From Phenylobacterium soli (GTDB lineage Bacteria > Pseudomonadota > Alphaproteobacteria > Caulobacterales > Caulobacteraceae), in assembly GCF_003254475.1 (NCBI RefSeq), contig NZ_QFYQ01000001.1:1-64000 (forward strand): a stretch of DNA of 64,000 nt, given 5' to 3'. Shown piece by piece: positions 28,557 through 37,786 of this stretch (position 1 is its first letter; each line of letters starts with the position of its first letter). Below the pieces are notes generated by a model. It was not told the DNA's origin and did no database searches. It saw nothing but the letters and a program-made list of their open reading frames with translations. The position numbers were made by a program, and so were the translations under genes.

Positions 28557-28825
28557 GTCTCACACGTCCAGGTGCGCGCCGGACCGTCCTTGGCCCCTCG
28601 GCGCGGAGGCGGCGGCGGGTCATAGCCCGATCCGCCCCAGGGATGACAGCGACACAGCCTGCGGGCGGCGAGCCAGCTCCCGCGCCACGGGCCGTGGCCG
28701 ATCAGGGCGTCGGCGGCGTATTCCGAGCAGGTCGGAAGAAACCGGCACTGCCGCCCGATCAGCGGCGAAAGCGTCAGCTTGTAGGCGCGAAGCGCGCCCC
28801 TGACGCAGCTCTCGTAGAAGGTCAT
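28553..28825 (-). CDS. yidD: YidD, membrane protein insertion efficiency factor
   Basis: 90 aa. The family core [20 protein letters not shown] followed by [19 protein letters not shown], then [18 protein letters not shown] is unmistakable, with the conserved Cys residues. YidD associates with the inner membrane and assists YidC. In many bacteria it lies between rnpA and yidC; here it is upstream of thrS, overlapping it by 4 nt, while rpmH-rnpA lies elsewhere in the window. Confidence 0.95.
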   Translation of the reverse strand: MTFYESCVRGALRAYKLTLSPLIGRQCRFLPTCSEYAADALIGHGPWRGSWLAARRLCRCHPWGGSGYDPPPPPRRGAKDGPARTWTCET

Positions 28826-28880
28826 GCCGGCTGCGGTCTTCGAGGTGACGCCCAGCGCTTACGCCGGGCGTCCGAGAGGA

Positions 28881-29342
28881 TCAAGCCGCGCCGGCGGGGC
28901 TAGTTCGCGCCCCATGGTTCCCAAGGGCCTTGCGGACGGCCTCGCACACTGCATCGAACGCGAGCAGCGTCGAGGCGTGGCGGGCGGGATAGTCCTTCAC
29001 AGGCGCGAGCATCGCGAGGTCCGAGAAACGTCCGCCGGGCGGCGGACCGCCCTCTTTCAGCATAGAACGGAACTGATCGCGAGCGCTTTCAAGCTCCTCG
29101 GCGCCGGCGCCGATGACGTGCGCGCCGAGGATGGAGGCCGAGGCTTGGCCGAGGGCGCAGGCCTTCACCTCCTGGGCGAAGTCGGCGACGTGGTCGCCGT
29201 CGAGCTTCACGTCGACGATGACCCGGCTGCCGCACAGCTTGGAGACCTTCTCGGCCGAGCCGTCGGGCTCCGCCAGCCGGCCGAGCCGGGGCAGGTTGGC
29301 GGCGAGCGCCAGCACCTTGGCCGAATAGAGGTCGTCGATCAT
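28881..29342 (-). CDS. NifU/IscU-like iron-sulfur scaffold protein
   Basis: 153 aa. IscU-type fold: MIDDLYSAKVLALAANLPRL, the first Cys in SKLCGSRV, and the second Cys in VKACALGQASASI. The third position, normally His-Cys in IscU, reads PARHASTLLAFDAV: the His is kept but the Cys is Ala. This may be normal for the alphaproteobacterial subfamily next to folE-hisI and yidD-thrS, but it argues against a classical three-Cys scaffold. It is 55 nt upstream of yidD on the same strand. Confidence 0.85.
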   Translation of the reverse strand: MIDDLYSAKVLALAANLPRLGRLAEPDGSAEKVSKLCGSRVIVDVKLDGDHVADFAQEVKACALGQASASILGAHVIGAGAEELESARDQFRSMLKEGGPPPGGRFSDLAMLAPVKDYPARHASTLLAFDAVCEAVRKALGNHGARTSPAGAA

Positions 29343-29396
29343 GGCCCTTAAGTCGGGGTCCGGAGCGCGTCTGTCAAACCGCCGCGCCGTCGCAGC

Positions 29397-29957
29397 TCAG
29401 CCATTGAAGCGCAGCACCCAGGCCTTGAACGCCTCGAGATAGCGGCCGAGGAACTTCGCCGTCGCCTCGTCGGTCAGCTTGCCCTCGGCGTCGAACTTCT
29501 CGTGCGCGCGGAACACCAGGACCTCCGGCTGAGGCATGCAGAAGGAATTGGTGAACTCGAAAGCCTGGCGCAGCTGGCTCTGGCCACGGGCCGAACCCGT
29601 CGCGCCGGGGGAAGCCCCGATGATCCCGACCGGCTTGCCGCTCAGGGCCGCGTCTTGCGGCGGGCGAGAGGCCCAGTCGACGGCGTTCTTCATCACCCCG
29701 GGGACGCCGTGGTTGTACTCGGGCGTCACCATCAGGACGCCGTCAGCCGCGCGGATCGCCCGCTTGAATGCGGCGACGCCTGCGGGATCGCCCTCGGCCT
29801 CCACGTCGCCATTGTAGAGCGGCACCGGCGCCAGATCGAAGATCTCGATCGACATGCCGCCGGGCGCGGCGGCCTGGGCCGCCCGCAAGAGGGCCCGGTT
29901 GAGCGATCCTTGCCGGAGGCTGCCGGCAAATCCCAGAATTTTCACCTCGTCCGCCAT
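29397..29957 (-). CDS. NADPH-dependent FMN reductase
   Basis: 186 aa, flavodoxin-like. KILGFAGSLRQGSLNRALLR is the phosphate-binding loop for FMN, TPEYNHGVPGVMKNAVDWAS is the family hallmark, and PVGIIGASPGATGSARGQSQ follows. Relatives reduce quinones, azo dyes or chromate and protect against oxidative stress. It is monocistronic in appearance, with short gaps to both neighbours on the same strand. Confidence 0.92.
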   Translation of the reverse strand: MADEVKILGFAGSLRQGSLNRALLRAAQAAAPGGMSIEIFDLAPVPLYNGDVEAEGDPAGVAAFKRAIRAADGVLMVTPEYNHGVPGVMKNAVDWASRPPQDAALSGKPVGIIGASPGATGSARGQSQLRQAFEFTNSFCMPQPEVLVFRAHEKFDAEGKLTDEATAKFLGRYLEAFKAWVLRFNG

Positions 29958-29979
29958 CTTCGCCTCCTGAGGTCAGGGC

Positions 29980-30539
29980 TTAACCCTTGGCGGCGCTCCA
30001 GTGCGCCTCGGCGCGGGCCTTGAGCGCCTCGTTCATTTCGCGGAAGCCGCGGTGCACGGCGCGGCCCAGCGACTTGGCGACGGTCGGGCCCATGAGGCCG
30101 CCGAAGATCTCGCCGTTGGAGACGATGCAGCTCTCCTCGGCGAGCTGCTCGATCTCGATGTAGCGGACGTTGTTCACCAGCCCGCCGAGCATGGTCAGCC
30201 GCCAGTGGAGCTGCTCATTGGGCACCCACTCGAGCACCACCGGCTGGATCTGGCGCTGGGCCTGGCCCGGCAGGGCCAGGGTCAGGGTGAGCTGGGATCC
30301 GATGCGGATGGCGCCGGCCGCCTTTGGATAGAGCGGGTTCCACTCGCTCCAGCGCTCGAGGTCGGAGACGATGTTCCAGATCACCTCCGCCGGGGCCTGG
30401 ACGCCGATGCGATGCTCGATCGGGAAGCCCTTGGGGCCGGCGGCCTTGGGCGCGTCCTTCTTCTTGTCGTCCTTCTTCCCGGCTCCGACGTTGCGGGCGA
30501 AGAGGCCGGCCTTGAGCTGGGGCGGCGGGGCGATGGGCA

Positions 30540-30540
<1 letters not shown>
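29980..30540 (-). CDS. SRPBCC domain-containing protein
   Basis: 186 aa. A Lys/Pro-rich, probably disordered N-terminus (KKDDKKKDAPKAAGPKG) precedes a START-like ligand-binding domain (IEHRIGVQAPAEVIWNIVSD, then LERWSEWNPLYP). No catalytic motif is seen. The ATG overlaps the cysS stop by one base (TGATG), so translation is coupled to cysS although no functional link is known. Confidence 0.8.
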
Positions 30541-31922
<1,382 letters not shown>

Positions 31923-32118
31923 TTTGAGCAGTCTTGTGAGCGGGCTGACCCAGCGGAACAGTTGCCGGGCAAGGCGGGCAGCCCATATACAGTTCGCCCG
32001 GACGGGAAGCCACGGGAACTCTCGGGGCTCTTTCCCATCCAAGTGAAAGGGTGGCACGCGTCATTTCCGGGACCGTCGTCCCGGCGCAACTCAGCCCTGG
32101 AAAGAACCGCTCTCACAC

Positions 32119-32748
32119 ATGGACGCCATCCGCGACCGAACCCTGGTCGGATCCTCTGACCTTGATCTTGAAGCCGTGAAGCGCCCCACGCGCGAAGAAG
32201 CGATGGAGGCCGTTCGCACCCTGATCGCCTGGGCCGGCGACGATCCCCGCCGTGAAGGCGTGATCGACACGCCCAAGCGCGTCGTCGACGCCTATGCCGA
32301 ATGGTTCGAGGGCTACAAGCTCGACCCGGCCAAGGAACTCTCCCGCACCTTCGAGGACGTGCAGGGCTACGACGACATCGTCATGCTCCGCGACATCGAG
32401 GTGGAGAGCCACTGCGAGCACCATATGGCGCCGTTCCTGGGCAAGGCCTACGTCGCCTACATGCCGACCAACCGCGTGGTCGGCATCTCCAAGCTGGCCA
32501 AGGTGGTCGAGATCTTCGCCCGCCGTCTCCAGACCCAGGAGACCATGACCCAGCAGATCGCCGACGCCATCACCGACAGCCTGCGCCCGGCGGGCGTGGC
32601 GGTGCTGATCGACGCGGCGCACCAGTGCATGACCACGCGCGGCGTGCACCACCGCCACGTCTCGACGATCACCACGCAGTTCACCGGCGTCTTCAAGACC
32701 GACGCCAGCCTGCGCCAGCGCTTCCTGGACTTCGTCAACAAGCGCTGA
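32119..32748 (+). CDS. folE: GTP cyclohydrolase I
   Basis: 209 aa. It makes dihydroneopterin triphosphate, the first step of folate synthesis. The Zn/active-site residues are intact: [11 protein letters not shown] (Cys, His) and [11 protein letters not shown] (Cys). [20 protein letters not shown] and [10 protein letters not shown] are family blocks. It is divergent from cysS across 196 nt that should hold both promoters. hisI follows on the same strand beyond an inverted-repeat element. Confidence 0.97.
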   Translation: MDAIRDRTLVGSSDLDLEAVKRPTREEAMEAVRTLIAWAGDDPRREGVIDTPKRVVDAYAEWFEGYKLDPAKELSRTFEDVQGYDDIVMLRDIEVESHCEHHMAPFLGKAYVAYMPTNRVVGISKLAKVVEIFARRLQTQETMTQQIADAITDSLRPAGVAVLIDAAHQCMTTRGVHHRHVSTITTQFTGVFKTDASLRQRFLDFVNKR

Positions 32749-32755
32749 GGCCAAG

Positions 32756-32873
32756 GCTCCCCCTCACGGGGAGCTGTCCCCGGACGGACTGGGGGGGCTG
32801 AACGGCAGGGCGTCCGACGCTCATGGCTGCAGCCCCCTCCGTCGCTACGCGACACCTCCCCCTCGAGGGGAGG
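32756..32873. repeat. REP-like imperfect inverted repeat
   Basis: Two arms of about 43 nt face each other. The left arm (32756-32799) starts CTCCCCCTCACGGGGAG and ends in GGGGGGGCT; the right arm (32831-32873) reads AGCCCCCTCCGTCGC, then CACCTCCCCCTCGAGGGGAG. The right arm reverse-complemented aligns with the left across most of its length, and each arm has its own small palindrome. This resembles the mobile intergenic palindromes seen in Caulobacterales genomes. It fills the folE-hisI gap and could form a long hairpin in the transcript. Confidence 0.65.
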
Positions 32874-32902
32874 ATTTGCGCGTGCGCTCGCATGGAGGCC
32901 AT

Positions 32903-33304
32903 ATGCGGCCCATGACCGGCTTCCCCACCGCGCCCGACACGCACGCCCTGGAGCACGGGGATGTGCTGGCCCCGAAGTTCGACGCCAGTGGCCTGATCGC
33001 GGCCATCGCCACCCACGCCGACACCGGCGAGGTGCTGATGTTCGCCTGGATGAACGCCGAGGCCCTGGCGAAGACGCTGGAAACCGGCGAGGCGCACTAC
33101 TTCAGCCGCTCGCGCAACGAGCTGTGGCACAAGGGCGCGACCAGCGGCCAGGTGCAGAAGCTCGCGGAGATCCGCATCGACTGCGACCAGGACGCGGTCT
33201 GGATGAAGGTCCGGCCGCAGGGCGACGGCGGCGCCTGCCATACCGGCGCGCGCTCCTGCTTCTACCGCGTCATCGAAAACGGCAGGCTCGTGGAGCGCTC
33301 ATGA
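32903..33304 (+). CDS. hisI: Phosphoribosyl-AMP cyclohydrolase
   Basis: 133 aa. It opens the purine ring of PR-AMP in histidine synthesis. Signatures: [38 protein letters not shown], the metal site DCDQDAVW, and [12 protein letters not shown]. There is no fused HisE domain. The ATG is chosen for the GGAGG 4-5 nt upstream; the frame opens at a TTG further left, inside the repeat. The stop overlaps the LysE-type gene by ATGA. Confidence 0.96.
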   Translation: MRPMTGFPTAPDTHALEHGDVLAPKFDASGLIAAIATHADTGEVLMFAWMNAEALAKTLETGEAHYFSRSRNELWHKGATSGQVQKLAEIRIDCDQDAVWMKVRPQGDGGACHTGARSCFYRVIENGRLVERS

Positions 33305-33927
33305 CCGTCACCGCCGCCCTGATCGCCTTCTCCGTCGCCGCAGGCCTGCTGACCATCACCCCCGGCCTCGACGTGGCGCTCGTCCTGCGCACCGCCGCCG
33401 TCGAAGGAACGAAGAAGGCCTGCCTGGCCGGCCTCGGCGTCTGCATCGGGACGCTCGGCTGGGGGGCGATCGCAGCCCTGGGGCTGGGCGCCCTGCTGGC
33501 CGCCTCGCAGCTGGCCTTCGAAATCCTCAAATGGGCGGGCGCGGCCTACCTCGTCTGGCTGGGCCTCAACCTCATCCTGAAGCCCCGCACGCGCTTCGAG
33601 CTGGACGGGGCCGCGGCGGCACCGCGCAGCGACCTTGGCTGGCTGTGGAAGGGCGCGCTCAACAACCTGCTCAATCCCAAGGCCGGGGTCTTCTACGTCT
33701 CGTTCCTGCCCCAGTTCGTGCCGGCCAACGTGCCGGCGGCGCCGTTCATGTTCGGCCTCGCCTGCATCCACGTGGCCATGGGCCTCGTCTGGTTCGCGGT
33801 GCTGATCGGCGCGACGCGGCCGATCGCCGGGGTCCTGCAGCGGGCCAGCGTCGTGCGCTGGCTCGACCGGATCACCGGCGGGGTGTTCCTCGGCTTCGGC
33901 GTCCGCCTGGCGATGGAGCGCCGCTAG
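33301..33927 (+). CDS. LysE/RhtB-family amino-acid exporter
   Basis: 208 aa, about six transmembrane helices. The N-terminus ([20 protein letters not shown]) has the family TPGP-like motif, and [20 protein letters not shown] with FLPQFV is the second signature. The family exports amino acids or small metabolites. Translation is coupled to hisI by a 4-nt overlap; a role in exporting a histidine-pathway compound is possible but unproven. Confidence 0.9.
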   Translation: MTVTAALIAFSVAAGLLTITPGLDVALVLRTAAVEGTKKACLAGLGVCIGTLGWGAIAALGLGALLAASQLAFEILKWAGAAYLVWLGLNLILKPRTRFELDGAAAAPRSDLGWLWKGALNNLLNPKAGVFYVSFLPQFVPANVPAAPFMFGLACIHVAMGLVWFAVLIGATRPIAGVLQRASVVRWLDRITGGVFLGFGVRLAMERR

Positions 33928-35591
33928 GCTTCCTTCACGGCCGAGGGGCCGGACTTGCCCGGCTTCACCACGAAGGTCTTCAGCGCCGTGGCCGTGTAGC
34001 TCTTGTCGGTGATCGAGGAGACCGCGATCAGTTCGCCCTTGGCCTGGGTCTTGGTCAGGGTGAGGAGGACGAAGCCCTTGGCCTTCTGGTCGTTGAACAC
34101 GACCTCCCGGTTGGCCTCGGCGAACAGCCTGCCCCAGGGCACGCTTGGCACGTCGTCCTCGGCGCCGGGGCTGGTGATGCCGGTCGTGCCGAACTCCACC
34201 GCCACGCGATGGCCGCCGGTCTCGGAGTCCCACAGTTCGTTGGCCCAGAAGGCATGGCTGTCGCCGGAGACGACGATGGCGTTGGCCTTCGCCTGGCGGA
34301 AGATCCCGTAGAGCCGCTGCCGGTCGGCGGGATAGCCGTCCCACATGTCGAGGCCCCAGGGCAGGCCATGGGCCGCGGCCTTGTCCATCCGCTCGATCGT
34401 GCCCTTGCGGCCGGGCGAGATGTCCGCCGTCGCCGCCCTGTAGGCCGCCTCGCCCATCAGCTTGCGGATCGGCGGATTGGCGACTCGCGCCATGACCACC
34501 TCGTTGCCGAGCACCTGCCAGGTGCGGCCGGACTTCACCGAGGCCGCCATGCCCTCGGCGAGCCACGCCTCCTGGGCCGGGGCCATCATCCGGCGAGCCG
34601 GGTCGGCGAGCTTGGCGCGGAAGGCGGTCAGGGCGGCGGGGTCCTCGAAGTTGGGCAGGTCGCGGTCATAGACCAGCTGCTTGTCGCGCGCGGTGAGCCG
34701 GGTCTCGAACATGAACAGGCTGGCGAGGTCGCCGAAGTCGAAGCTGCGATAGACCGCATAGCCGCCGCCCTTCGGTTCGCGGATCGGCATCCACTCGTAA
34801 TAGGCCTTGATGGCGCGGGCCTTGCGGCTGTCCCAGTCGCCCTCGGTGGCTGGCTGGTGGTTCTGGGCGCCGTCCTTGAAGGAGTCGTTGGCGGTCTCGT
34901 GGTCGTCCCAGACGACGATCCAGGGCGCGCGGGCGTGCGCCGCCTGGAGCTGGGGGTCGGCCTTGTACTGGGCGTGGCGGCGCCGGTAGTCGTCGAGGCT
35001 GAGGAGCTCGTGCGGCGGGTCGTGCGGCCGCTCACCGGCAACGGCGGAAGTCATCCCGTAGGAGCCCGGCCCGCCGTACTCGTAGATGTAGTCGCCGAGG
35101 TGCAGCACCGCGTCGACCCGCGGCAGGGCGGCGATCGCGCCGTAGGCGTTGAAGTAGCCGTTCGGATAGAGGGTGCAGCTCGCCACGGCCAGGACGACGT
35201 CCTTCACCGCCCCCTTCGGCAAGGTGCGGGTGCGGCCGACCGGCGACTTCACGCCGCCGGACTCGAACTGGAAGGTGTAGGCGCGGCCGGCGTCGAGGCC
35301 CGTGACGTCCACCTTCACCGTGTAGTCCCGCTCCGGCCCGGTGACGCCCTGGCCGGACTTGGCGCCGCCGGCCCGGCGATCGACTGGATCGAGACGCCAG
35401 CGGTAGGCGACGGGCCCGCCCGCCTGTTCGGGCGTGATGCGGGTCCACAGGATCATCCGGTCCTGGAGCGGATCGCCCGAAGCCACGCCGTGGTCGAAAC
35501 GCACGCTTCCCGCGTTCTGGGCCTGCGCGACGGCGGGGGCTGCGGCCCCGAAGGACAGAAGCGCCAGAGCCTTGCGGCGATCGATGTTCAT
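33924..35591 (-). CDS. phoD: Alkaline phosphatase D (PhoD family), exported
   Basis: 555 aa. Calcineurin-like phosphoesterase that frees phosphate from organic esters outside the membrane. The N-terminus MNIDRRKALALLSFGAAAPA with a twin Arg looks like a Tat signal. FDHGVASGDPLQDRMILWTR is the PhoD N-terminal domain. Metal ligands are in VLHLGDYIYEYGG, VVWDDHETANDS and VSGDSHAFWANE. The start is chosen for GGGAGGG 6 nt upstream. It is divergent from the ferritin-like gene. No Pho box was identified by eye. Confidence 0.93.
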   Translation of the reverse strand: MNIDRRKALALLSFGAAAPAVAQAQNAGSVRFDHGVASGDPLQDRMILWTRITPEQAGGPVAYRWRLDPVDRRAGGAKSGQGVTGPERDYTVKVDVTGLDAGRAYTFQFESGGVKSPVGRTRTLPKGAVKDVVLAVASCTLYPNGYFNAYGAIAALPRVDAVLHLGDYIYEYGGPGSYGMTSAVAGERPHDPPHELLSLDDYRRRHAQYKADPQLQAAHARAPWIVVWDDHETANDSFKDGAQNHQPATEGDWDSRKARAIKAYYEWMPIREPKGGGYAVYRSFDFGDLASLFMFETRLTARDKQLVYDRDLPNFEDPAALTAFRAKLADPARRMMAPAQEAWLAEGMAASVKSGRTWQVLGNEVVMARVANPPIRKLMGEAAYRAATADISPGRKGTIERMDKAAAHGLPWGLDMWDGYPADRQRLYGIFRQAKANAIVVSGDSHAFWANELWDSETGGHRVAVEFGTTGITSPGAEDDVPSVPWGRLFAEANREVVFNDQKAKGFVLLTLTKTQAKGELIAVSSITDKSYTATALKTFVVKPGKSGPSAVKEA

Positions 35592-35653
35592 GGAGCCCTC
35601 CCGCTGTGCGCGTTTCACTTAGGCCAAGCCAAGCAACAGGAGCATGACACCCG

Positions 35654-35971
35654 ATGTCCAGCGAAGTCCTCCACGTCGCCCGCGAAAAACTCAGCCGCAA
35701 GACGCTCGAGATGCATTATGCGATCACCTCGCTGATGGAGGAGCTCGAAGCCGTGGACTGGTATCGTCAGCGCGCCGACGACACCGAAGACACCGAGCTG
35801 AAGGCCATCCTGTTGCACAACGCCCGCGAGGAGCTGGAGCACGCCGCCATGGTCCTGGAATGGATCCGCCGAAACGACGGCGAGACCGACGCCCAGCTGA
35901 AGGAATATCTCTTCAAGTCCGGCTCCATCGCCGGGCGCGAAGAGGAGGCCAGCGACAAGCATGGCCTCTGA
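35654..35971 (+). CDS. Encapsulated-ferritin-like protein (EncFtn family) without encapsulin
   Basis: 105 aa. A two-helix half-ferritin. HYAITSLMEELEAVDWYRQR and ILLHNAREELEHAAMVLEWI are the EncFtn signatures; compared with Rhodospirillum rubrum EncFtn (from memory) the ferroxidase ligands correspond to Glu30, Glu60 and His63, with Trp36 and Tyr37 alongside. EncFtn normally works inside an encapsulin nanocompartment and ends in a cargo-loading tail like LGSLGIGSL. This protein ends in REEEASDKHGL, with no such tail, and no encapsulin gene is in the window. It overlaps rluD by 11 nt. Probably a cytosolic iron-oxidising protein; AGGAG lies 11 nt upstream. Confidence 0.85.
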   Translation: MSSEVLHVAREKLSRKTLEMHYAITSLMEELEAVDWYRQRADDTEDTELKAILLHNAREELEHAAMVLEWIRRNDGETDAQLKEYLFKSGSIAGREEEASDKHGL

Positions 35972-36983
35972 GGCCGACCTCATCGCCGAGGAGGACGACG
36001 CTGCGGAGCCCTCCGTGGCCGGCGGCCAGACGATCCTCGTCTCCGTCACCGCCGAGACGGCGGGCGAGCGGCTGGACAAGACGCTCGCCGCCCTCGCGCC
36101 CGAGCTGTCGCGCGCCCGCATCCAGGCGCTGATCGCCGACGGCCGGGTGAGCCGCGCCGGCGCGGCCCTGGCCGACGCCTCGGCCAAGGCGGGGCCCGGC
36201 GACTATCGCATCGAGGTCCCGCCTCCCGCGCCGGCCGAGCCGCAGGCGGAGGACATCCCACTGACGGTGCTGTTCGAGGACGCCCACCTGATCGTCGTCG
36301 ACAAGCCGGCGGGCATGGCCGTGCATCCGGCGCCGGGCTCGGAGCGGGGCACGCTGGTGAACGCGCTGCTGCACCACTGCGGCGACAGCCTGTCGGGCGT
36401 CGGCGGCGTCGCCCGCCCCGGCATCGTCCACCGCATCGACAAGGAGACCTCGGGCATCGTCGTCGCCGCCAAGACCGACGCCGCCCACAAGGGGCTCTCC
36501 GCCCTGTTCGCCGCCCATGACATCGAGCGCGCCTATGTGGCGCTGGTGCGCGGCGCCCCGCCGGCGCGAAGCGGCACGATCGAGGCGGCCATCGCCCGCT
36601 CCACCAACGACCGCAAGAAGATGGCCATCGTGAAGACCGGCGGGCGGCACGCCGTCACCCACTACCTGGTCGACGAGGTGTTCGGGCCCGAGGCGAAGCC
36701 GCTGGCCGCACGCCTCACCTGCCGGCTGGAGACCGGCCGCACCCACCAGATCCGCGTGCACCTGGCGTCGAAGGGCTGCCCCTGCCTGGGCGACCCCGTC
36801 TATGGCTCCGGCCCGCCGGCCGAGTCCGTGCGCCGAGCGATGGTCGAGGCCGGCCTCGGCCGCCAGGCGCTGCACGCGGCGCTGCTCGGCTTCCGGCATC
36901 CGGTGACCGGCGAGACCCTGCGCTTCGAGAGTCCCCTGCCCGCCGACATGGCGCGGCTCGCCGTCCTGCTGGCGGCGCTCTAG
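35961..36983 (+). CDS. rluD: RluA-family pseudouridine synthase (RluD-like)
   Basis: 340 aa. S4 RNA-binding domain at about 35-95 (ERLDKTLAALAPELSRARIQ), then the catalytic domain with VARPGIVHRIDKETSGIVV; Asp160 is the catalytic residue. LETGRTHQIRVHLASKGCPC is another family block. RluD modifies the 23S rRNA helix 69 uridines; the exact site specificity is inferred. It lies just upstream of rpoH, separated by a convergent VOC gene. Confidence 0.92.
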   Translation: MASEADLIAEEDDAAEPSVAGGQTILVSVTAETAGERLDKTLAALAPELSRARIQALIADGRVSRAGAALADASAKAGPGDYRIEVPPPAPAEPQAEDIPLTVLFEDAHLIVVDKPAGMAVHPAPGSERGTLVNALLHHCGDSLSGVGGVARPGIVHRIDKETSGIVVAAKTDAAHKGLSALFAAHDIERAYVALVRGAPPARSGTIEAAIARSTNDRKKMAIVKTGGRHAVTHYLVDEVFGPEAKPLAARLTCRLETGRTHQIRVHLASKGCPCLGDPVYGSGPPAESVRRAMVEAGLGRQALHAALLGFRHPVTGETLRFESPLPADMARLAVLLAAL

Positions 36984-37450
36984 CCGGCCGCGGCGCGCTC
37001 GAGGGTCGGAATGTCGAGACGCTTCATCTGCATGAAGGCGGCGGCGACCTTGCCGCCGGTCTCGGGGTTGGTCATCCACTCCGGCATGCGCTTGGGCACC
37101 ACCTGCCAGGAGACGCCGAAGCGGTCCTTCAGCCAGCCGCACTGGCTCTCCTCGCCGCCGCCGGCGATCAGGCCGTCCCAGTAGTGGTCCAGCTCCTTCT
37201 GGTCCTCGACCAGGATCTGGAAGGAGATCGCCTCGTCGAACTTGAACTGCGGGCCGCCGTTCAGGCCCAGGAACGAAACGCCGTCGAGCTCGAAGTCGAC
37301 GGTCATTACCTGACCGGCGCGATCGCCCGGCAGGCCCTCGGGATAGCGCGACACCCCGCCGATCTTCGAATTGGGGAACAGCGAGACGTAGAGGTTCGCG
37401 GCCTCCTCGGCCTGGGTGTCGAACCAGAGGCAGTTGACGATCTTGGGCAT
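36980..37450 (-). CDS. PhnB-like VOC superfamily protein
   Basis: 156 aa. IVNCLWFDTQAEEAANLYVS, then LFPNSKIGGVSRYPEG, and FGVSWQVVPKRMPEWM are typical of the PhnB/3-demethylubiquinone methyltransferase-like VOC family, which has no settled enzyme function. The fold is a beta-alpha-beta-beta-beta metal-binding unit. The start overlaps the region of rpoH control DNA; the stop shares CTAG with rluD. Confidence 0.88.
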   Translation of the reverse strand: MPKIVNCLWFDTQAEEAANLYVSLFPNSKIGGVSRYPEGLPGDRAGQVMTVDFELDGVSFLGLNGGPQFKFDEAISFQILVEDQKELDHYWDGLIAGGGEESQCGWLKDRFGVSWQVVPKRMPEWMTNPETGGKVAAAFMQMKRLDIPTLERAAAG

Positions 37451-37786
37451 GGTTGTCGCTCCCTTGCGTATCGAGCCAAGGACGAACCGACCGCCGGCGA
37501 TCCGACAGGCCCCGGCCGGATTCCCCTGATTTCCATCAAGGCGGCGCTCGTTCGTGAAGCTTTGCTACGGTGCTTGTGAGAAAGCTTGCCTTGAAGGCGC
37601 CCATATCGGGGCTTAAAAATCCCGACTACAGCAGTCGGACTTTCGGGTCGCCCTCCCCGGTGATCTACCGCTGCCGCAACCTCGTACCTATCTAACAGGT
37701 TGGAGGGGGCGGATGGTCCTTGTGCGCGCCAAGTCGGGCTCGCGCGCGACGGCCCGAACGTCCGGGAAATGAAGAGGGGATAATCC
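37451..37786. other. rpoH upstream control region
   Basis: 336 nt without a gene, between the divergent VOC gene and rpoH. A candidate housekeeping promoter (37591-37619) and a 6-bp hairpin (37622-37638) lie in it, followed by about 150 nt of leader that is relatively GC-rich. rpoH in other proteobacteria is controlled both by several promoters and by leader RNA structure; which applies here cannot be read directly. A CTTGAAG at 37590-37596 matches a heat-shock -35, but no -10 sits at the right distance. Confidence 0.6.
37591..37619 (+). promoter_or_regulatory. Candidate rpoH promoter
   Basis: TTGAAG (37591-37596), a 17-nt spacer and TAAAAA (37614-37619). Spacing is ideal and both boxes match a general alphaproteobacterial housekeeping promoter. 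The predicted start would leave a leader of about 160 nt before the rpoH ATG. Confidence 0.4.

Noticed and set aside
34000..37000. Encapsulin shell gene beside the ferritin-like gene
   Set aside because: Neighbouring frames are phoD, rluD and a VOC protein; nothing resembles the HK97-type shell protein.
37585..37606. Heat-shock (sigma-32) promoter before rpoH
   Set aside because: CTTG and CCCATAT elements are present but their spacing is far too short or too long for a working promoter.
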